This document shows positions 47,104 through 59,900 of a stretch of DNA of 64,000 nt, in pieces. Positions within the stretch are counted from its first letter, which is position 1. Every line of letters starts with the position of its first letter. The stretch is from Micractinium sp. NFX-FRZ (Eukaryota; Chlorophyta; Trebouxiophyceae; Chlorellales; Chlorellaceae). The DNA is taken from contig JAPTJF010000286.1 of the NCBI GenBank assembly GCA_029339195.1, forward strand, positions 17,677 through 81,676, given 5' to 3'. A model generated the notes under the pieces. That model had not been told where the DNA came from. It searched no databases and was given only the letters and a program-made list of their open reading frames with translations. The position numbers were made by a program, and so were the translations under genes.

Positions 47104-50100
47104 ATGTCGCTCCTGCGGCGGCTGTCTGGCGGCCTGGCGCAGAGCCTGCGGCTCTCGGCGGCCTACCAGCAGCAGGCAGCGGCTTTCCATGCCTCAGCAG
47201 CGTTGGATGCACGGCAACGAGCGGGCCCCACTCGCGATGCCAGCGACAGTGAAGACTCGTCGGACAGCGAGTGGGAGGACAACCCAAAGGCTGAGCAGCC
47301 AAGCACCTCTGGCAACGATCCGGTGGAGTCAGAAGCCGAGCTCCCTCTCCGCTTCGACCCCTCGCTAGTGCGGGGCACAGGTGGGAGGCTGCCGCCGCTG
47401 CCGCCGCCGCCAGCGGCTGGGTGCCGCCCGGGCTCGACTCTGCTGTTGCTGGTCACCGTCTTTGCTGTTGACTCTGCGGCACCACCTCTCACCCAATGGC
47501 AGGCGCACCCTCCATGCATGTGCCTTGGCACACCCGCCTCTCGCCAAATCCTTTGCTGCATTGCTGCTGCTCACATACACACTGCAAGACTTGGCCCTGC
47601 TGGTGGTGCTGCTAGCATCATGCACGTTTCGCTTCATTGTGGCACCTGCATGCCGACAGGAAGAAGGCCAGCACCATATCAGTGTATGGATGCCTGGTTG
47701 GTAGCATGGATGTGCTGCAGCCGTGCCGCTGGAGCGGTGCGCGCTCACACCCGCTCGCCTGCCGTAGCCCGCCGTTGGCTCATCACCAGCCCACGCTGGC
47801 CCGCCCACATGTACCCCCTCCCGCAGACGGCGGCAAGCCAGCAGCCCTGTCCGACATACTGTTTGACCCCACCAACGACCGCTATGACGTCAACACACTC
47901 ATCTCTCCTGTGCTGGCGGCGGCGCTGGAGGCGGCGCCGGAGGGGGAGGAGGGGGCGCAGCGCGCGCTGGAGGAGTGGGCGGATGCGGCAGAGCGGCTGG
48001 ACCGGGGGGAGAGTGAGTGGGCCGGGGTGGGTGCAAGTGCCGAGTGTGCGCAGATGTGGGGAGTGGTGGGGGATACCCGCAGCAGCGGTGCCGCCGCCCG
48101 CCCGCCAGCCGCTCGCGCTTGCAGTTGCTAGAGGGGGCAGCTGGTGCCGCTGCTGGTGCTGCTTCGTCTGCTTTGGTTATGATTCCCTGCTTCACCTGCT
48201 GTGCACACACGCATGCTCCCGTCACGTGTGACGCTTGCTCGCACACAAGCGGTGCCGCTCCTCGTGCAGGGTGCAGGTGGTGTTTCTGCTGCTGCTCGTG
48301 CTGCATGCATGCTATTTTGTGTCCTCGAGCCCCGCCGGTATCACCCCTGTGTGCCTGCAGAGCTGAAGGGCGACGAGCCGGCGAGCGACGCAGACCTGCT
48401 GGCGGTGGCCGAGGCGATAGACCTGTACTTCCTGTGAGTGCTCCCTTGGCTTACGAGTACTTGTTCATTGATGATGACACCTGTACTGCCTGTGAGTGCT
48501 GCCTTGGACTTTGAAAGGGTCACACCTGTGCTTCCTGCGAGTGCTCTGGTTCTGAGGAGAGATTGACCGGGGCTCCCCTTGCGCCCACCCGCTCTGTCGT
48601 GGACTCGCTGCACCAGCGTTTGAGCCCGCTGCTCACGCGCGTGTTGTCTGCCCCTCTGTGCCGCCCCGCCCCGCCCCGCCCCACCTTCCGCAGCGCGGCC
48701 CCCTTTGAGGAGCCGGAGGTGGATGACATGGAGGAGATTGACCGGGACACGCTGGAGGCCCTGGGGGACAGCCTGAAGGAGGTGCTGGAAGGTGGGCGGG
48801 CACGCCGTGCGCTGCTGGGGAGTGTGGTGCTGCTGCGCTGTGCTGTGCTGGGGCCGCAGCAGCGCTAGGGAATCGTGGTGCTGCGCTGAGGGCCCACCTA
48901 GCACTGGGGGAGCGTGGTGCTGCTGTGCTGTGCTGTGCTGTGCTGTGCTGTGCCCTGGTGCGGTGTGGGGACGTGGGACAGGCTGAAGGACGTGCTGGAA
49001 GGTGGGCGGGCTCACCTGCTACTCGTGGTTCTTTCATGCAGGCGGCGCCCGCTCCACCTGCGTCAGCATTGCTCCCCCCGGCCAGATGCCGTGGGAGATC
49101 CTGGATGTGGACGATGAGCACCCCATGGTGTGTGTGGTGTGTGTGGTGTGATTGCTAGCTTGCTTGGTTGGCTTTCTTTCCGCCTTGCCGTGCTGTGCAT
49201 GGAGGCCATTGCGGGGGCAGCAGACGAGCGCCCCTTGGTGCGTAGCTTTGTCTGCTTCCAACACTGGCTGGTGAGGGAGTGGACGGTGAGTGTGTGGAGC
49301 CCCTGATCAATTCAGCGATGAACGCACCCTGGCGCAAGCTTGGCCCCGAGCGTGTCAATGGAACACAGGGGTGGTGCGTGCATGGCGGGGTGGTGTGTGC
49401 ACCCTGGAACGCATGGGTGGTGTGTGCATGGAAGGGTTGCGTGTGCAAAGGGTAGGCAATACACGTGCTGGTACACGCCTGATGTTCACCCGCAAATCAA
49501 CGCCGCAGGTGCACCCGACTCGAGGGCAAGGCGCTGTGCCCCCGAAGAAAGCTCTCCCTCCCACAGCTGCGCTCCCCTCGTGTCCGTTCCTTCCCACACG
49601 CCCCACCCCCTGATCGGCTGCCTGCCCCGCCCTCCCTTCATATTTATGTGCCCCCTGTGCGTGCAGGTCAACTGGGGCGTCGACCTGACGGAGGGCAAGG
49701 CGCAGGATCCATGGAAGAACGCCCAGCTCAGCAGCGAGGCCAAGGAGCTGATGTGGGAGATGCACCACAAGCACGGGTGCGTGGGGCCGGGTGGGACCGG
49801 CTTTGTTTTGCTACAACATGCTTCTTGAGGGTGGGTGGGTGCAGCAGCAGGACCGCATGTGGGAGATGCACCACAAGCAGGGGTGGGTGGGGCGGGCGGG
49901 CGCTCAGTTCCGGGCGCGACCTTACAACTGTACGGTGCTAGGTTGGTGTTTGTGGATGGGTTGGGTGGGTGCAGCAGTCGGACCACATGCGGGGAATGCA
50001 CCAAGATTACGGGCGTGCAACGCTTGGTTGTTGTTTGTTGGGGCAAGGAAGCAGAGGCGGCTGCGGAGGGGTGTTGAGGCTGGCAGAGCGGTGGAGTGGA

Positions 50101-52395
50101 AGGCTTGGCCACCCTTCCTACGGGGTTTGTAACACCCTGAACCCACCTTTGTTTCAATCGTTTCCTTTGTACCTCCCATCTGTGTTTGGCAGGTGGACGG
50201 CGGAGCAGCTGGCTGAGCACTTCCGCATCCGGCAGCAGCGCGCGGCGGCCATCCTGGCGCTGAAGGAGCGGGAGCACGCGACGCGGGAGGCGGGGGGGCA
50301 CCTGTACACCGACATCCAGGGTGGGTGGGTGGGGGGCCAGGGGTGGCTGCTGGGTAGGTGCGGCAAGGCCCAGGTGTAAGATCCTTGGGTAAGACCCTTG
50401 TGGTTCTGGCAGGGAGCAAGGCACCCAAAGGGGGCGCAGGCGGGTGGCGGAGCTGCACCTGTGCACTGGCGTGCAGGCAGGGCCATTCTATCAACCAGGA
50501 AAGCACAAATCTCTTCTTCCCTAACTCTCAACACTGTGTCCATGCGCATAGAGCCTGAACAAGCTGCACTTTAACTTCATTACGGTGTTCTTCCTGCCGT
50601 GCTGTGCGCCCGCAGACGCGTTTGACGAGCTACACGGCGCCGATGAGTTCATGGGTTCGGGGGAGCGCAACCACATGGTGCTGCCCTCCTACCCCAACTA
50701 CAAGGTGTGTGGCGGTAGGGGCACGGCGCCTCACGTCGTAAAGTAACATCTGGTGCACTGTGTGTGGCGCGCTGCCTTTTGCCTCGCAACTACAAATGTG
50801 GTGCTGCCCTCGTGCTCCACCCTCAAGGTGGGCGGGCGGCGGTAGCATGGCGCCCCTCTCTTCCCGGACAGAGACACAACACACACATGTTTTGCACTGT
50901 GTGGGGGGCGCAGGAGCAGAATGAAGTCGGTGCGGATCGGCGGGCTTGTTTCGCGTGCATTGTGTGCTCTCCACCCATCTGTTTATCACGCGCCAATCAA
51001 GCGGTTCCCACTTTGCCTCCCGGCTTCCACGCCGCAGGAGCTGAGCGAGGAGGACGCGGACCGGCTGGCGGCGCTGCTGGAGGCGCGGCTGGGCAAGCGG
51101 TTTGACGACATTGAGCTGGAGGACATGACGCCGGAAGTGACGCAGGAGGTGGGGGCAGGGGAGAATGGGGGTGGGGGCGGTCACATGGTTGCGGAGGTGA
51201 CGCAACGGGTGGGGGCGGTGAGAGCATTCACTCGCCATTGTAGCTGGCGCAAGAGGGAGGGGCAGGGGAGGGCAGTACGGCCGCGTGTTCACACCCCCAC
51301 CTCCACACCCCGGGGCAAGGGCACACCCTGCACTTGCGTCCCGCAACCACTGTCTCCACCTCTGGTCTCGCACTCGTGGATGCCGTGTGTCAGCGTTCCC
51401 CTGCTGCATCTGGCAGCACGAGCAAGGGCGCTGCTTGCAGCTACTTTCCCAAGCGCCCCACACACCTGGCCCTCTGTTTGCCCACCTGGCCCTGCCTAGA
51501 ATGTAATGGCCTGCACCTGCTGGCGGCCGCGGGGGTAGGCAAGGGGGCTCTGTTTGAGCTCCTTCCCCAAACTCCTTCCCCAAGCACCCCACACGCATAA
51601 CCATCCCTGTGCCCTGCCCCACCAACGATTGGCCTGCAGCTGCTGGCGGCCGCGGGGGTGAGCAAGGAGGCGGTGGAGGAGGAGCTGGCGGTGCGCGAGG
51701 AGGAGCACGCGGTGGCGGAATTCCGGAAGGCTCTGGAGTTCAACTTGGGAAAGGTGGGTGCTTTGTGGGGGTCTACTGTGCTCATATCTTTTGGTGCACT
51801 GCCGTGGAGCTGCGGTATGGCACGGTTCCGGCAACCCCTGGGGCTTGGGCAAGGTGGGAGTGTCATGGCACATGCTTTCTGTTTTGCCTGCAAAGTGCTA
51901 TGGAATTGCGGCGGCGGAGTTCCGGCTGGCCCCTGGAGTCAACCTGGGCAAGGCGGGTGCTTGAGCTGCACACTACATGGCTGGCTTTGGCCTCAACTCT
52001 GCTTGGCTGCAAGGGCTGGGGCGGGTTGCTGCCTTGTGGGGCTGGAGGGCAGAGAGGACGAAGGAGGGCAGGGCGGCGGTCCAGCTGCTTGTGGGCGTCG
52101 CACACAACCCCCAGCTCCCTGCCCCCACAACACACACTCATGTGTGTTTCCTTCCCCTTCCCTGCTCCTGGTGCAGACCGGCGCCTCCCTGCACCGTGAC
52201 AGCCGCAAGACGCACCCGCCCACCCGGCCCCAGGAGGGGTGGAGCCTGTTGGTCACTCCGCTTGGCAAGGCCGCCCGTGAGGGCACGAGGCAGGCCTACG
52301 TGGCGGCGCCAGATGGCAGCAAGCGGGAGCTGACGGAAGATGAGCAGCTCAACCTTGAGAGGCAGCAGCCGCGGCCGAGGTACAAGGTTGTCTGA
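47104..52395 (+). CDS. Mitochondrial small-subunit ribosomal protein, S24/S35 (mS35) family
   Basis: Eleven exons join in phase: 47104-47380, 47827-48012, 48361-48433, 48694-48791, 49042-49127, 49667-49776, 50193-50320, 50616-50704, 51038-51148, 51640-51753, 52177-52395; 496 residues. The N-terminus MSLLRRLSGGLAQSLRL is a basic amphipathic presequence, as expected for mitochondrial import. An acidic disordered stretch follows. The conserved core contains DPWKNAQLSSEAKELMWE, WTAEQLAEHFRIRQQR AAAILALKERE (helix-turn-helix-like, the hallmark of plant S24/S35 and fungal Bot1-type proteins), and a C-terminal GWSLLVTPLGK...YVAAPDGSKRELTEDE. The match to plant mitochondrial S24/S35 proteins is from memory of the family, not a search. 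It is divergent from the DUF6544-like gene. Several introns contain copies of exon edges. Confidence 0.75.
48918..48954. repeat. TGTGC pentanucleotide run in mS35-like intron 4
   Basis: TGCTG/TGTGC units repeated about seven times, related in sequence to the run in PPR intron 7. Confidence 0.8.
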
Positions 52396-53590
52396 CGAGG
52401 CTGCCTGGCGGGGTTGCCAGGTGCCAGATTTCACGCAGCGCGGCCCCCTTTGCCAGCGCCGCCCTCGCCTGCACGTGACCGGAACCCTTGTCGAGGCGTG
52501 CGCCTGCCGGAAGGCAGCGCGTAAAGGCAGCCGGCGGAGCGGAGCTGCCGCCCTGCCTCTGCGCTGCCAGCATAGCATGGCGGTTGCGATAGCACGCTTG
52601 AAGCGGCGGCAGGTCGGGGCCTGCAGCTCCGCCTGCCAGTTGCCAGGCACAGCACGTCGCAGCGCAGCACGGCACCCACCCTCGCTACCCCACACCCCCT
52701 TGAATGCACTCTGGACTTGCTCCTTTCTCGATGCTCATCTCATCTTACGTGTTAGGCACTGCCCAATTCGAACGGCAGCGAGACTGCACAGCGCAGCACA
52801 GCACAGCTCAAGCTGTCAGGTGACCCGGCGGGGCCGGGCTGGAGAGCCGCCTCGAGCCTGCTGTGCCTGCTGCGCCTGCCGTGCTGCCACTTGTCTGCCC
52901 GCAGCCAGATCATCTGTGTTGCATGCCCACGCTCGGTGACAAGAGCACGGCGGGGGTGTTGTCCCGCCAGCACGGTGAACGCATGGCAGGGGGCACCAAG
53001 CCCGGGTGGCAGCACGCCCTGCCACCCTGGCTGCCCACCCACGTTCGGGGTGCTTGGGCTTGGGCTTCGGAGCCTGTTGAGGCGTTCAAAACCCCCCAGC
53101 ATGAAGCAATACCGTTGCAGAAAACCCAGCTCCTCTGCTGAGGTATCTCCAAGGAGGCAGTGGTTGTTTGAGGGGGGCAAACTGCCGAAGGGGCACAGCC
53201 CACTGACCAGTACTGGTGGCAGGGGGGGTACAGGACTAGCGGGGGGCCGGGCATGGTTTGGATGCAAAGGTGTGCGTTTGGAGGGGTCAGCACGCGCGCG
53301 TTTCAACGCGTTCATGCTCTCAGGGTTACAAATGGGAGCAAATCATGCCGAGATACTGGCCGTGGCAGTTGGGCAGGGTATCACCAGAGCGGCGGGGCGG
53401 CCACCAGCATGGGTTCGAGCTTTATTGGGGCCTTGGGGGAGACCCAAAAGTCCCAATGACATGCTGGGACGCCTGAAGAGCGAAGCGTAGGAGGAAGAGC
53501 CGCTGGGCTCAGAGAGGTGGTTATTATGCAAGGATTCTCCCGCCATGAAATCGCCACGTAGGCGCGCCATGGCCCATTGTGAAATGGCAA

Positions 53591-53809
53591 ATGGCGGCGC
53601 CCCCATTCCTCACACACCTTCCCCACGCATCCGCCCCCATTCTCACACCTTCTCCACGCATCCTCTTAAAAACACGTCTCCCTCCCGACAGTCGGCAGAG
53701 CACAGACTTCCGCACCTGGGGGAGTCCGCATATTCCACCGAGCACCAACGCGCACAGATCACACCTGCTGCTCACTGCAGCCTGCTGGGGCACACTCAGA
53801 GCACAGAGG
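53591..53809 (+). other. Possible first coding exon of ADHE (targeting presequence)
   Basis: A frame starting at ATG 53591 runs 73 codons to a strong donor (GAG then GTAAGG at 53810) and would join in phase 0 to an acceptor at 53927/53928, whose frame is open into the ADHE exon at 53952. The encoded stretch is rich in Arg, Ser, His and Pro and poor in acids, as expected for an organelle presequence. Codon character is weak. Confidence 0.35.
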
Positions 53810-53842
53810 TAAGGGGCGGGCCACATGTAGGGTTGGCTCGGT

Positions 53843-53909
53843 GAACAACACTGTGATCGAACAACACTGTGATCGGGCCCTCTTCACTGTGATCGGGCCC
53901 TCTTCAACC
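53843..53909. repeat. Short tandem repeat upstream of ADHE
   Basis: ACTGTGATCG occurs three times in 67 bases, twice followed by GGCCCTCTTC, inside the putative leader intron. Confidence 0.8.
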
Positions 53910-53951
53910 CCTGTTTACGCAATATAGGTCCCGCCCCCGCCCCTGCCTCAG

Positions 53952-56900
53952 ATGCCGGGTGTCCCGTGCCCAGTCTTTACTGGCGCCGGGGCCATTGGTG
54001 GCGGCGCCCAGGCGGCGGACGTGCCGCAGAATGGCAGCCTGCAGCCAGCCAAGGGGCTCGCCCGCGCTCTGAGCACGGAGCCTAAGACTGTCACCCAGGT
54101 GAGCGGGCTGGCCAACTTTGATACTGTTTGGACATGGGGCAGTGCTGGGATCCCAGCTGTCGCCAGCGGCCGCTGCCAGTGCGCCGCCCTCCCTCAGATC
54201 GCACGTTTGCACTGCGCCCCCAGCCCGCCCCCTCTTGACCTCGGACCCCCTGAGGGCTGCACCTCGTACCCTTCCCTCAAAAGGAAGGAAGACCCAAGCC
54301 AGTCCGGCTCCCCGCCTGCCACACTCATCCCCCGCCGCCCCCACCGCCCCGCCCTTCTTCCCCTTTGCGCCGCCGCCCTTGAACAGGTGCACAAGGTGGC
54401 GAGCGAGGCCGACATGCACACGCTCAACGTCATCCTGGCCGACTCCCAGGCGGCGCAGGTGCAGTACGCCACGTTCACGCAAGAGCAGGTGGGTGGGCGG
54501 GTGGGTGCAAGGTGGGGAGGGAGGGGGACGGGGGCGCATGCGAGGGAGGGCTGGGGGGGCGCCCGCGCGTGCAAGGGCATGAGTTTGTGAGGGTATCGGG
54601 CCGGGTTAGATGCCATGACACGAAATGTCTGCTTCTTCAACCCACCCGCCACGCGGATGGGCGCACACGTGTGCCATCGACACAGAACACCCCCCATTGC
54701 CATAAGCTGGGCAAGCTGCTTCTGCATGGCTGGCCTTGCATGCGCACCCCTCTGTGCACCCTCCCTGCACTGTGCCTCTGTGCTCCTCGTCAGCGCGCGG
54801 CACGCCCCTGCTCCCCGGTGTTCACATCACTATTGCCAGTTGCTGTTCCAAGCACCAACCATTACGTAATGTGCCCCTCCCCGGCTGCCAGGTGGACGAG
54901 ATCTTCCGCGCCGCCGCGCTGGCCGCCAACGAGGCGCGCCTGCCCCTGGCCAAGATGGCGGTGGCCGAGACGGGCATGGGTCTGGTGGAGGACAAGGTGG
55001 GGCGGGGGCGAGGGGGAGGAGGGTGTGGGTGTGGGTGGGGAAAGGCGTGGGTGTGGAGGTGGAGCAGGACGATTGGAGGTGTGGGTACGGGCAGGGTCTG
55101 AAAGTGGGCGAGGTGCCAAGGCGTGCTCCGTTGTGCTCCGTTGTTCTCATCGCCGCTTCCTCGCCTCCCCTCCCCCTGCTCCCCGCCTACAGGTCACCAA
55201 GAACCACTTTGCCAGGTGAGCCTCCTGCGGCGGCACCACAAGGGGCTGGCCCTTGTGCAGGCGCACGGGGGCGCGGCATGCCTTGCACACTGTACCATGC
55301 ACTGACCACTGCCTCATGCATGCCCCCAGGCGTTGCACCCGCCTCCTGCCTGCCGGCCTCGCACTCCCAGCTCCCCTCTGTGTTCCTTCCTCCTTCCTTC
55401 CTTCCTTCCTTCCTTCCTTTCTCAACCCGATCCCTTCCCTCCCCTCCCCCCTTTGGCAGCGAGTTTGTGTACCACAAGTACAAAAACGAGAAGACGTGCG
55501 ACGTGATTGAGCACGACCCGCACGGTGAGCGGGCGGTGGGGGCACATGTGTTTTGAGGCGCTGCAGCGGGAGCGGGAGCGCACGCTGTGCTGGCCAGCAA
55601 GCGTATCCACGTACTAAGCCCACCCACTGCACATGTGCGCCCTCTGCCTGCAGGCGGGGTGATGAAGGTGGCCGAGCCGATGGGCGTGATTGCAGGTGAG
55701 GGAGGCACATGTGCTGTTCTTTATGGCGCGCCTGCTCGCTCATGTGTGCCCATGTCGTGGCCGCCATGCCCCACCGTGACCGCTTTCCTTGCTACCCGCC
55801 TCGCCACGCGTGCCTCCTCATCTTCCGGTCAGACCCCACCCCGCCCCTGGGCCTCCGAGTCCCCTGACCGTCGGCAAACCCATGCCCTGTCCGTTGTCAT
55901 CCCCTCCCATGATCCATTTATGGCGCCTAAACCCCTCGGATGCACCAACCCACCTGGCCCCCCCGCAGGCGTGGTGCCCACCACCAACCCCACCTCCACC
56001 GCTATTTTCAAGTCCCTGCTGGCGCTCAAGACCCGCAACTCTCTGGTGAGAGGTCGAGAGCTCGTCAGGGAGGGGAGGGGAGGAGAGGGGGATACAGGGG
56101 GCAGGCAGGAGGGGAGGGAGCGCTGAAGCGGTGGGCAGGGAGTGGGAAGGAAACGGCGGCAGCAGCGGCAGCGCCAGCAGCAGCACGGTGTGTGTGCTTC
56201 CGTGCCCCACCCGCCCGGCCCCAATCTTGGTCCATCATTCACCCACCCGCCCACCCACTGCCTCTACGTGCCCCCGCCCATCACAGGTGCTGTGCCCCCA
56301 CCCGCGCGCCAAGAAGTGCACGATCGAGGCGGCGCGCATCGTGCGGGACGCCGCCGTGGGGGCGGGCGCCCCCCCCAACATCATCTCCTGGATTGAGGAG
56401 CCGTCCATGCTGATCAGCCAGGCTCTGATGCAGGCGCCGCAGGTGAGAAAAGTAATGATGGACGGACTGTGCGCAGGAGTGGGGGTGGTAGCTGTGGGGA
56501 GAGGCCTCCCCGTTAGGATTAGGAGCCGTTCTTGCACGATCAGGCGGGCGCTGGCGCAGGCGCCGCAGGTGGGGGGCAGGCCCAGGAAGGGTGTGTACAT
56601 GTGTGTGTGTGTGGTGGCGGCAGTTGTGGGCAGAGGCATTACTTGTGGTCAAGGCCCAGGTGATGGCCGCTAGCTCTTCGGCGACCCCCTCTCCTGCAGG
56701 TCTCCCCTATTCTGGCCATCAGCGGTGCCCTGGCATGCTTTACATTTCTAACCACCATCAATCTACCCCACGTCTGCAGGTGTCCCTCATTCTGGCCACC
56801 GGCGGCCCCGGCATGGTCAAGGCGGCCTATTCATCCGGCAACCCGGCCCTGGGCGTGGGCGCGGGCAACACCCCCGCCGTCATCGACGAAACCGCCGACG

Positions 56901-59900
56901 TGGAGATGGCTGTCAGCAGCGTGCTCATCTCCAAAGCAAGCATGGAGAAGTGGGGGCTGGGCTGGGTTTCGAGGCAGCAAGTCGAGAAATGGGGAGGGAG
57001 AGTTGACAGCACATCTCATGCCATTTTTCGCTCCATGTACGCTCATGCGCCTCGGCACCTGCTGACACTTGCCTGTCTGCCCCGGCCCGCAGACCTTTGA
57101 CAACGGCGTGATATGCGCCTCTGAGCAGAGCGTGGTGGTGGTGGACTCGCAGTACGACGTGAGAGCGGGTGGGGAAGAGGAGGCGGGAGGGGGGACCAAT
57201 TACAGAGAGGGGGCAGCTTGTGATGTGTGCTTGCTGCGGGAATGGAGAGAGCGCGGCGGGCTGAGGCGTGGTCTGTGGTCAGTAGGGAGGTCTGCTTTCC
57301 GGCAGCCCACCAGGTCGGTCACCCCACCCGTCACCCGCCCGTGCCGCCCATGGTTGCTGCCGCTGCCCGCAGGCCGTGCGGGCCGAGTTCCTGCGGCGGG
57401 GCGCCTACTTCCTTAAGAACGAAGAGGAGAAGGACAAGGTGGGTGGGCAGGGGTGGGCGGAGGGAACAGCGGGACGAGGGGGCGAAGGGCAAGGTTGGGG
57501 CGGGGGGGAGTCGGGGCCGCGACGGCAGGCCCTGCTTCCTGCCGCATGCCGCCTGGCACACACCGTTTGCCTCCCTCCCTCCCCTTGCTTGGCCTCGCCT
57601 CTCTTCCATGCACGCGGATTCGACCTGAACAGTGGGGGCCACCTAACCCTGCTCGCTCCAGCACGCCTGCCTGTTGTTTCCGAAACATTCCTCTGCCTCC
57701 TGCCCCACTTTCACTGCGCCCCCCAGGTGCGCTCCAAGCTGCTTATCGACGGCCGGCTGAACGCCGACGTGGTGGGCCAGTCGGCGCGGCGGCTGGCCGA
57801 GATCTTTGGCATCGAGGTGAGGGGCACGAACTTCCTAATTGTACTTCCTTCTCCAAGATGTGTAGCGTGTCCAGGAAGAGGGCGCGTGGTTAGATGCTGC
57901 GTGCCCGCACCTTCTTTGTGCGTCTGCCTCGCCTCCCATGTGGACTGCATCCCTGTCTGTGCCCCCACAGACATACCTACCCACCTCTCCGTGCCCCCCC
58001 CCCTCCCTCCCTCCCTCCCACTGCGCCCATCACCCGCAGGTGCCGGAGTGGACGCGCGTGATCATCGGGGAGGCGGACGTGATTGGCAAGGAGGAGGCGC
58101 TGTCGCAGGAGAAGCTGTGCCCGGTGCGCGCCTTGGCTGGTGGTTGTTTGAATGCAAGGGACGCAAGCGCTTGCCCCTGTGTGTGGTGGCAGTGGCAGTG
58201 ATGGTCGGACCCGGGAGAGCTTGGCACAGGATGCTGTGCCCTCACGAAAGAGCGCCTGCACTGCCTTTCCTCCTGTTGAGAACGCGTGTACTTCCCCCTG
58301 CCTGTACTGCCTGCAGGTGCTGGCCATGTACCGCGCCAGCGACTTTGAGGACGCCCTGTACAAGGCCGACCGCCTCATCATGCTCTTCGGCGCAGGCCAC
58401 ACCTCCGTGCTCTACACCAGGCAAGGCGGGGGGCATTTTGACGACAAAGGGAGGCCTTCTGGGGCAGGGTGGGGCGACCGCGCCAGTTGGGCGCTCGGCA
58501 GCAGGTGGTTGAAGACAGGTCACGTGCCCTGTGCACCTCCATTCCTTCTGCCCCTGCGTAGCTTTTATACACCTCTGCTACATCCAGCAGTCTACCCACC
58601 TGAAGCCTGCCCCACTTCCCTGGCATGCCCCCGCACGCCCTGAACCGAAAGCACTGTCTTCTAAACCCCCTGTCACCCCCCCCGCAGCCCCCTGGCCTGC
58701 GGGCACATCCTCTTTTCACACATTCTGCATTGCACTCAAAGCCTGCCCCACCCCACTGCCACGCCCCCGCAGCCCCCTGAACCGCGAGCACATCCGGCGC
58801 TTCACAACCACTGTGAAGACGGTGCGCGTGCTGGTCAACCAGCCGGCCAGCCAGGGAGCCATTGGAGACATGTACAAGTGAGTGGTGGGGCAGAGTAGTA
58901 GAGGGAGAGGTGATGGGAGTGCCACCTGGCGCCCACAGGTGGCACCTCGTGCACGTCGCGCTGGCGTGGTGGCGCCTCACGTTGACAGGTGCCCCCTATA
59001 CCCGTTCGTGCTGCCTCTGCCCTGCTGTGTCTCTTTCTCGCTCCCAGTGGTTTGGGCTGTTGACCGCCCGCCTGCCCCCCCTGCCCGCCCCCACCTTCCC
59101 CGCAGCTTCCACCTGGACCCCTCCCTCACCCTGGGCTGCGGCTCCTGGGGATCAACCTCCGTCTCAGCAAGTGAGCGCCGTTTGTTTGTTTGTTGAAGCA
59201 CTGCTTCTTGCCCAGGATCATGAGAATTCCAGCAGCTTGGGCTGCCTCAGCAAGCGGACGCTGTTGTACATTGAAGGGGCATGCTGCTACATTTGTTGTT
59301 GGGTATGATGGTGATCAGCAGGTGGCCGCTGGCTCGGGCTGCTTCGCAAGGGCTGTTGTGAGGAACAGCGCGCCAATACAACCAGCAATTGCAGTGTCAA
59401 CCAACCCCGGTAGCTCACTGTCACATGATTACAACCTTCCCCCCAACCTCCCTTGCAGACGTGGGCCCCAAGAACCTGCTCAACATCAAGTCGTGCATCG
59501 AGCGGCGCGAGAACATGCTGTGGTTTCGCGTCCCCCCCAAGGTGAGACCTGCACTGCCGCACACTGCCGCCCTGCCGCCTTGCGCACTGCCTTGCCTTGC
59601 TGCCACCCAGCAAGGGTCCAGGTCCGCTCACCTCGCTGCAATGCACTCCACATGGCACCCCCTCCGTTGCACTGATCAACCCTGCACCCTCCGCGCGCCT
59701 CGCCCCACCCTAACCCGCCCCATCCCGTGCTGCCCTGCCCCCACGTCAGATTTACTTCAAGGGGGGGTGCATAGAGACGGCTCTGCAGGAGCTCAAGGGC
59801 AAGCAGCGCGCCTTCATCGTCACCGGTGCGCGCCGCTGTCCACCCCAGGGTCCGCCCTGCCTGTGCCCTGCCTGATCTCAATGAAGGAGGCCAGTCAGCG

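Larger units (their letters stand above)
52396..53951. other. 1.5-kb gap: mS35-like 3' region and ADHE promoter / possible first exon
   Basis: No independent gene was recognised. The right end holds a possible ADHE leader exon (53591-53809) and a short tandem repeat. No TGTAA downstream of the mS35-like stop was found. Confidence 0.4.
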
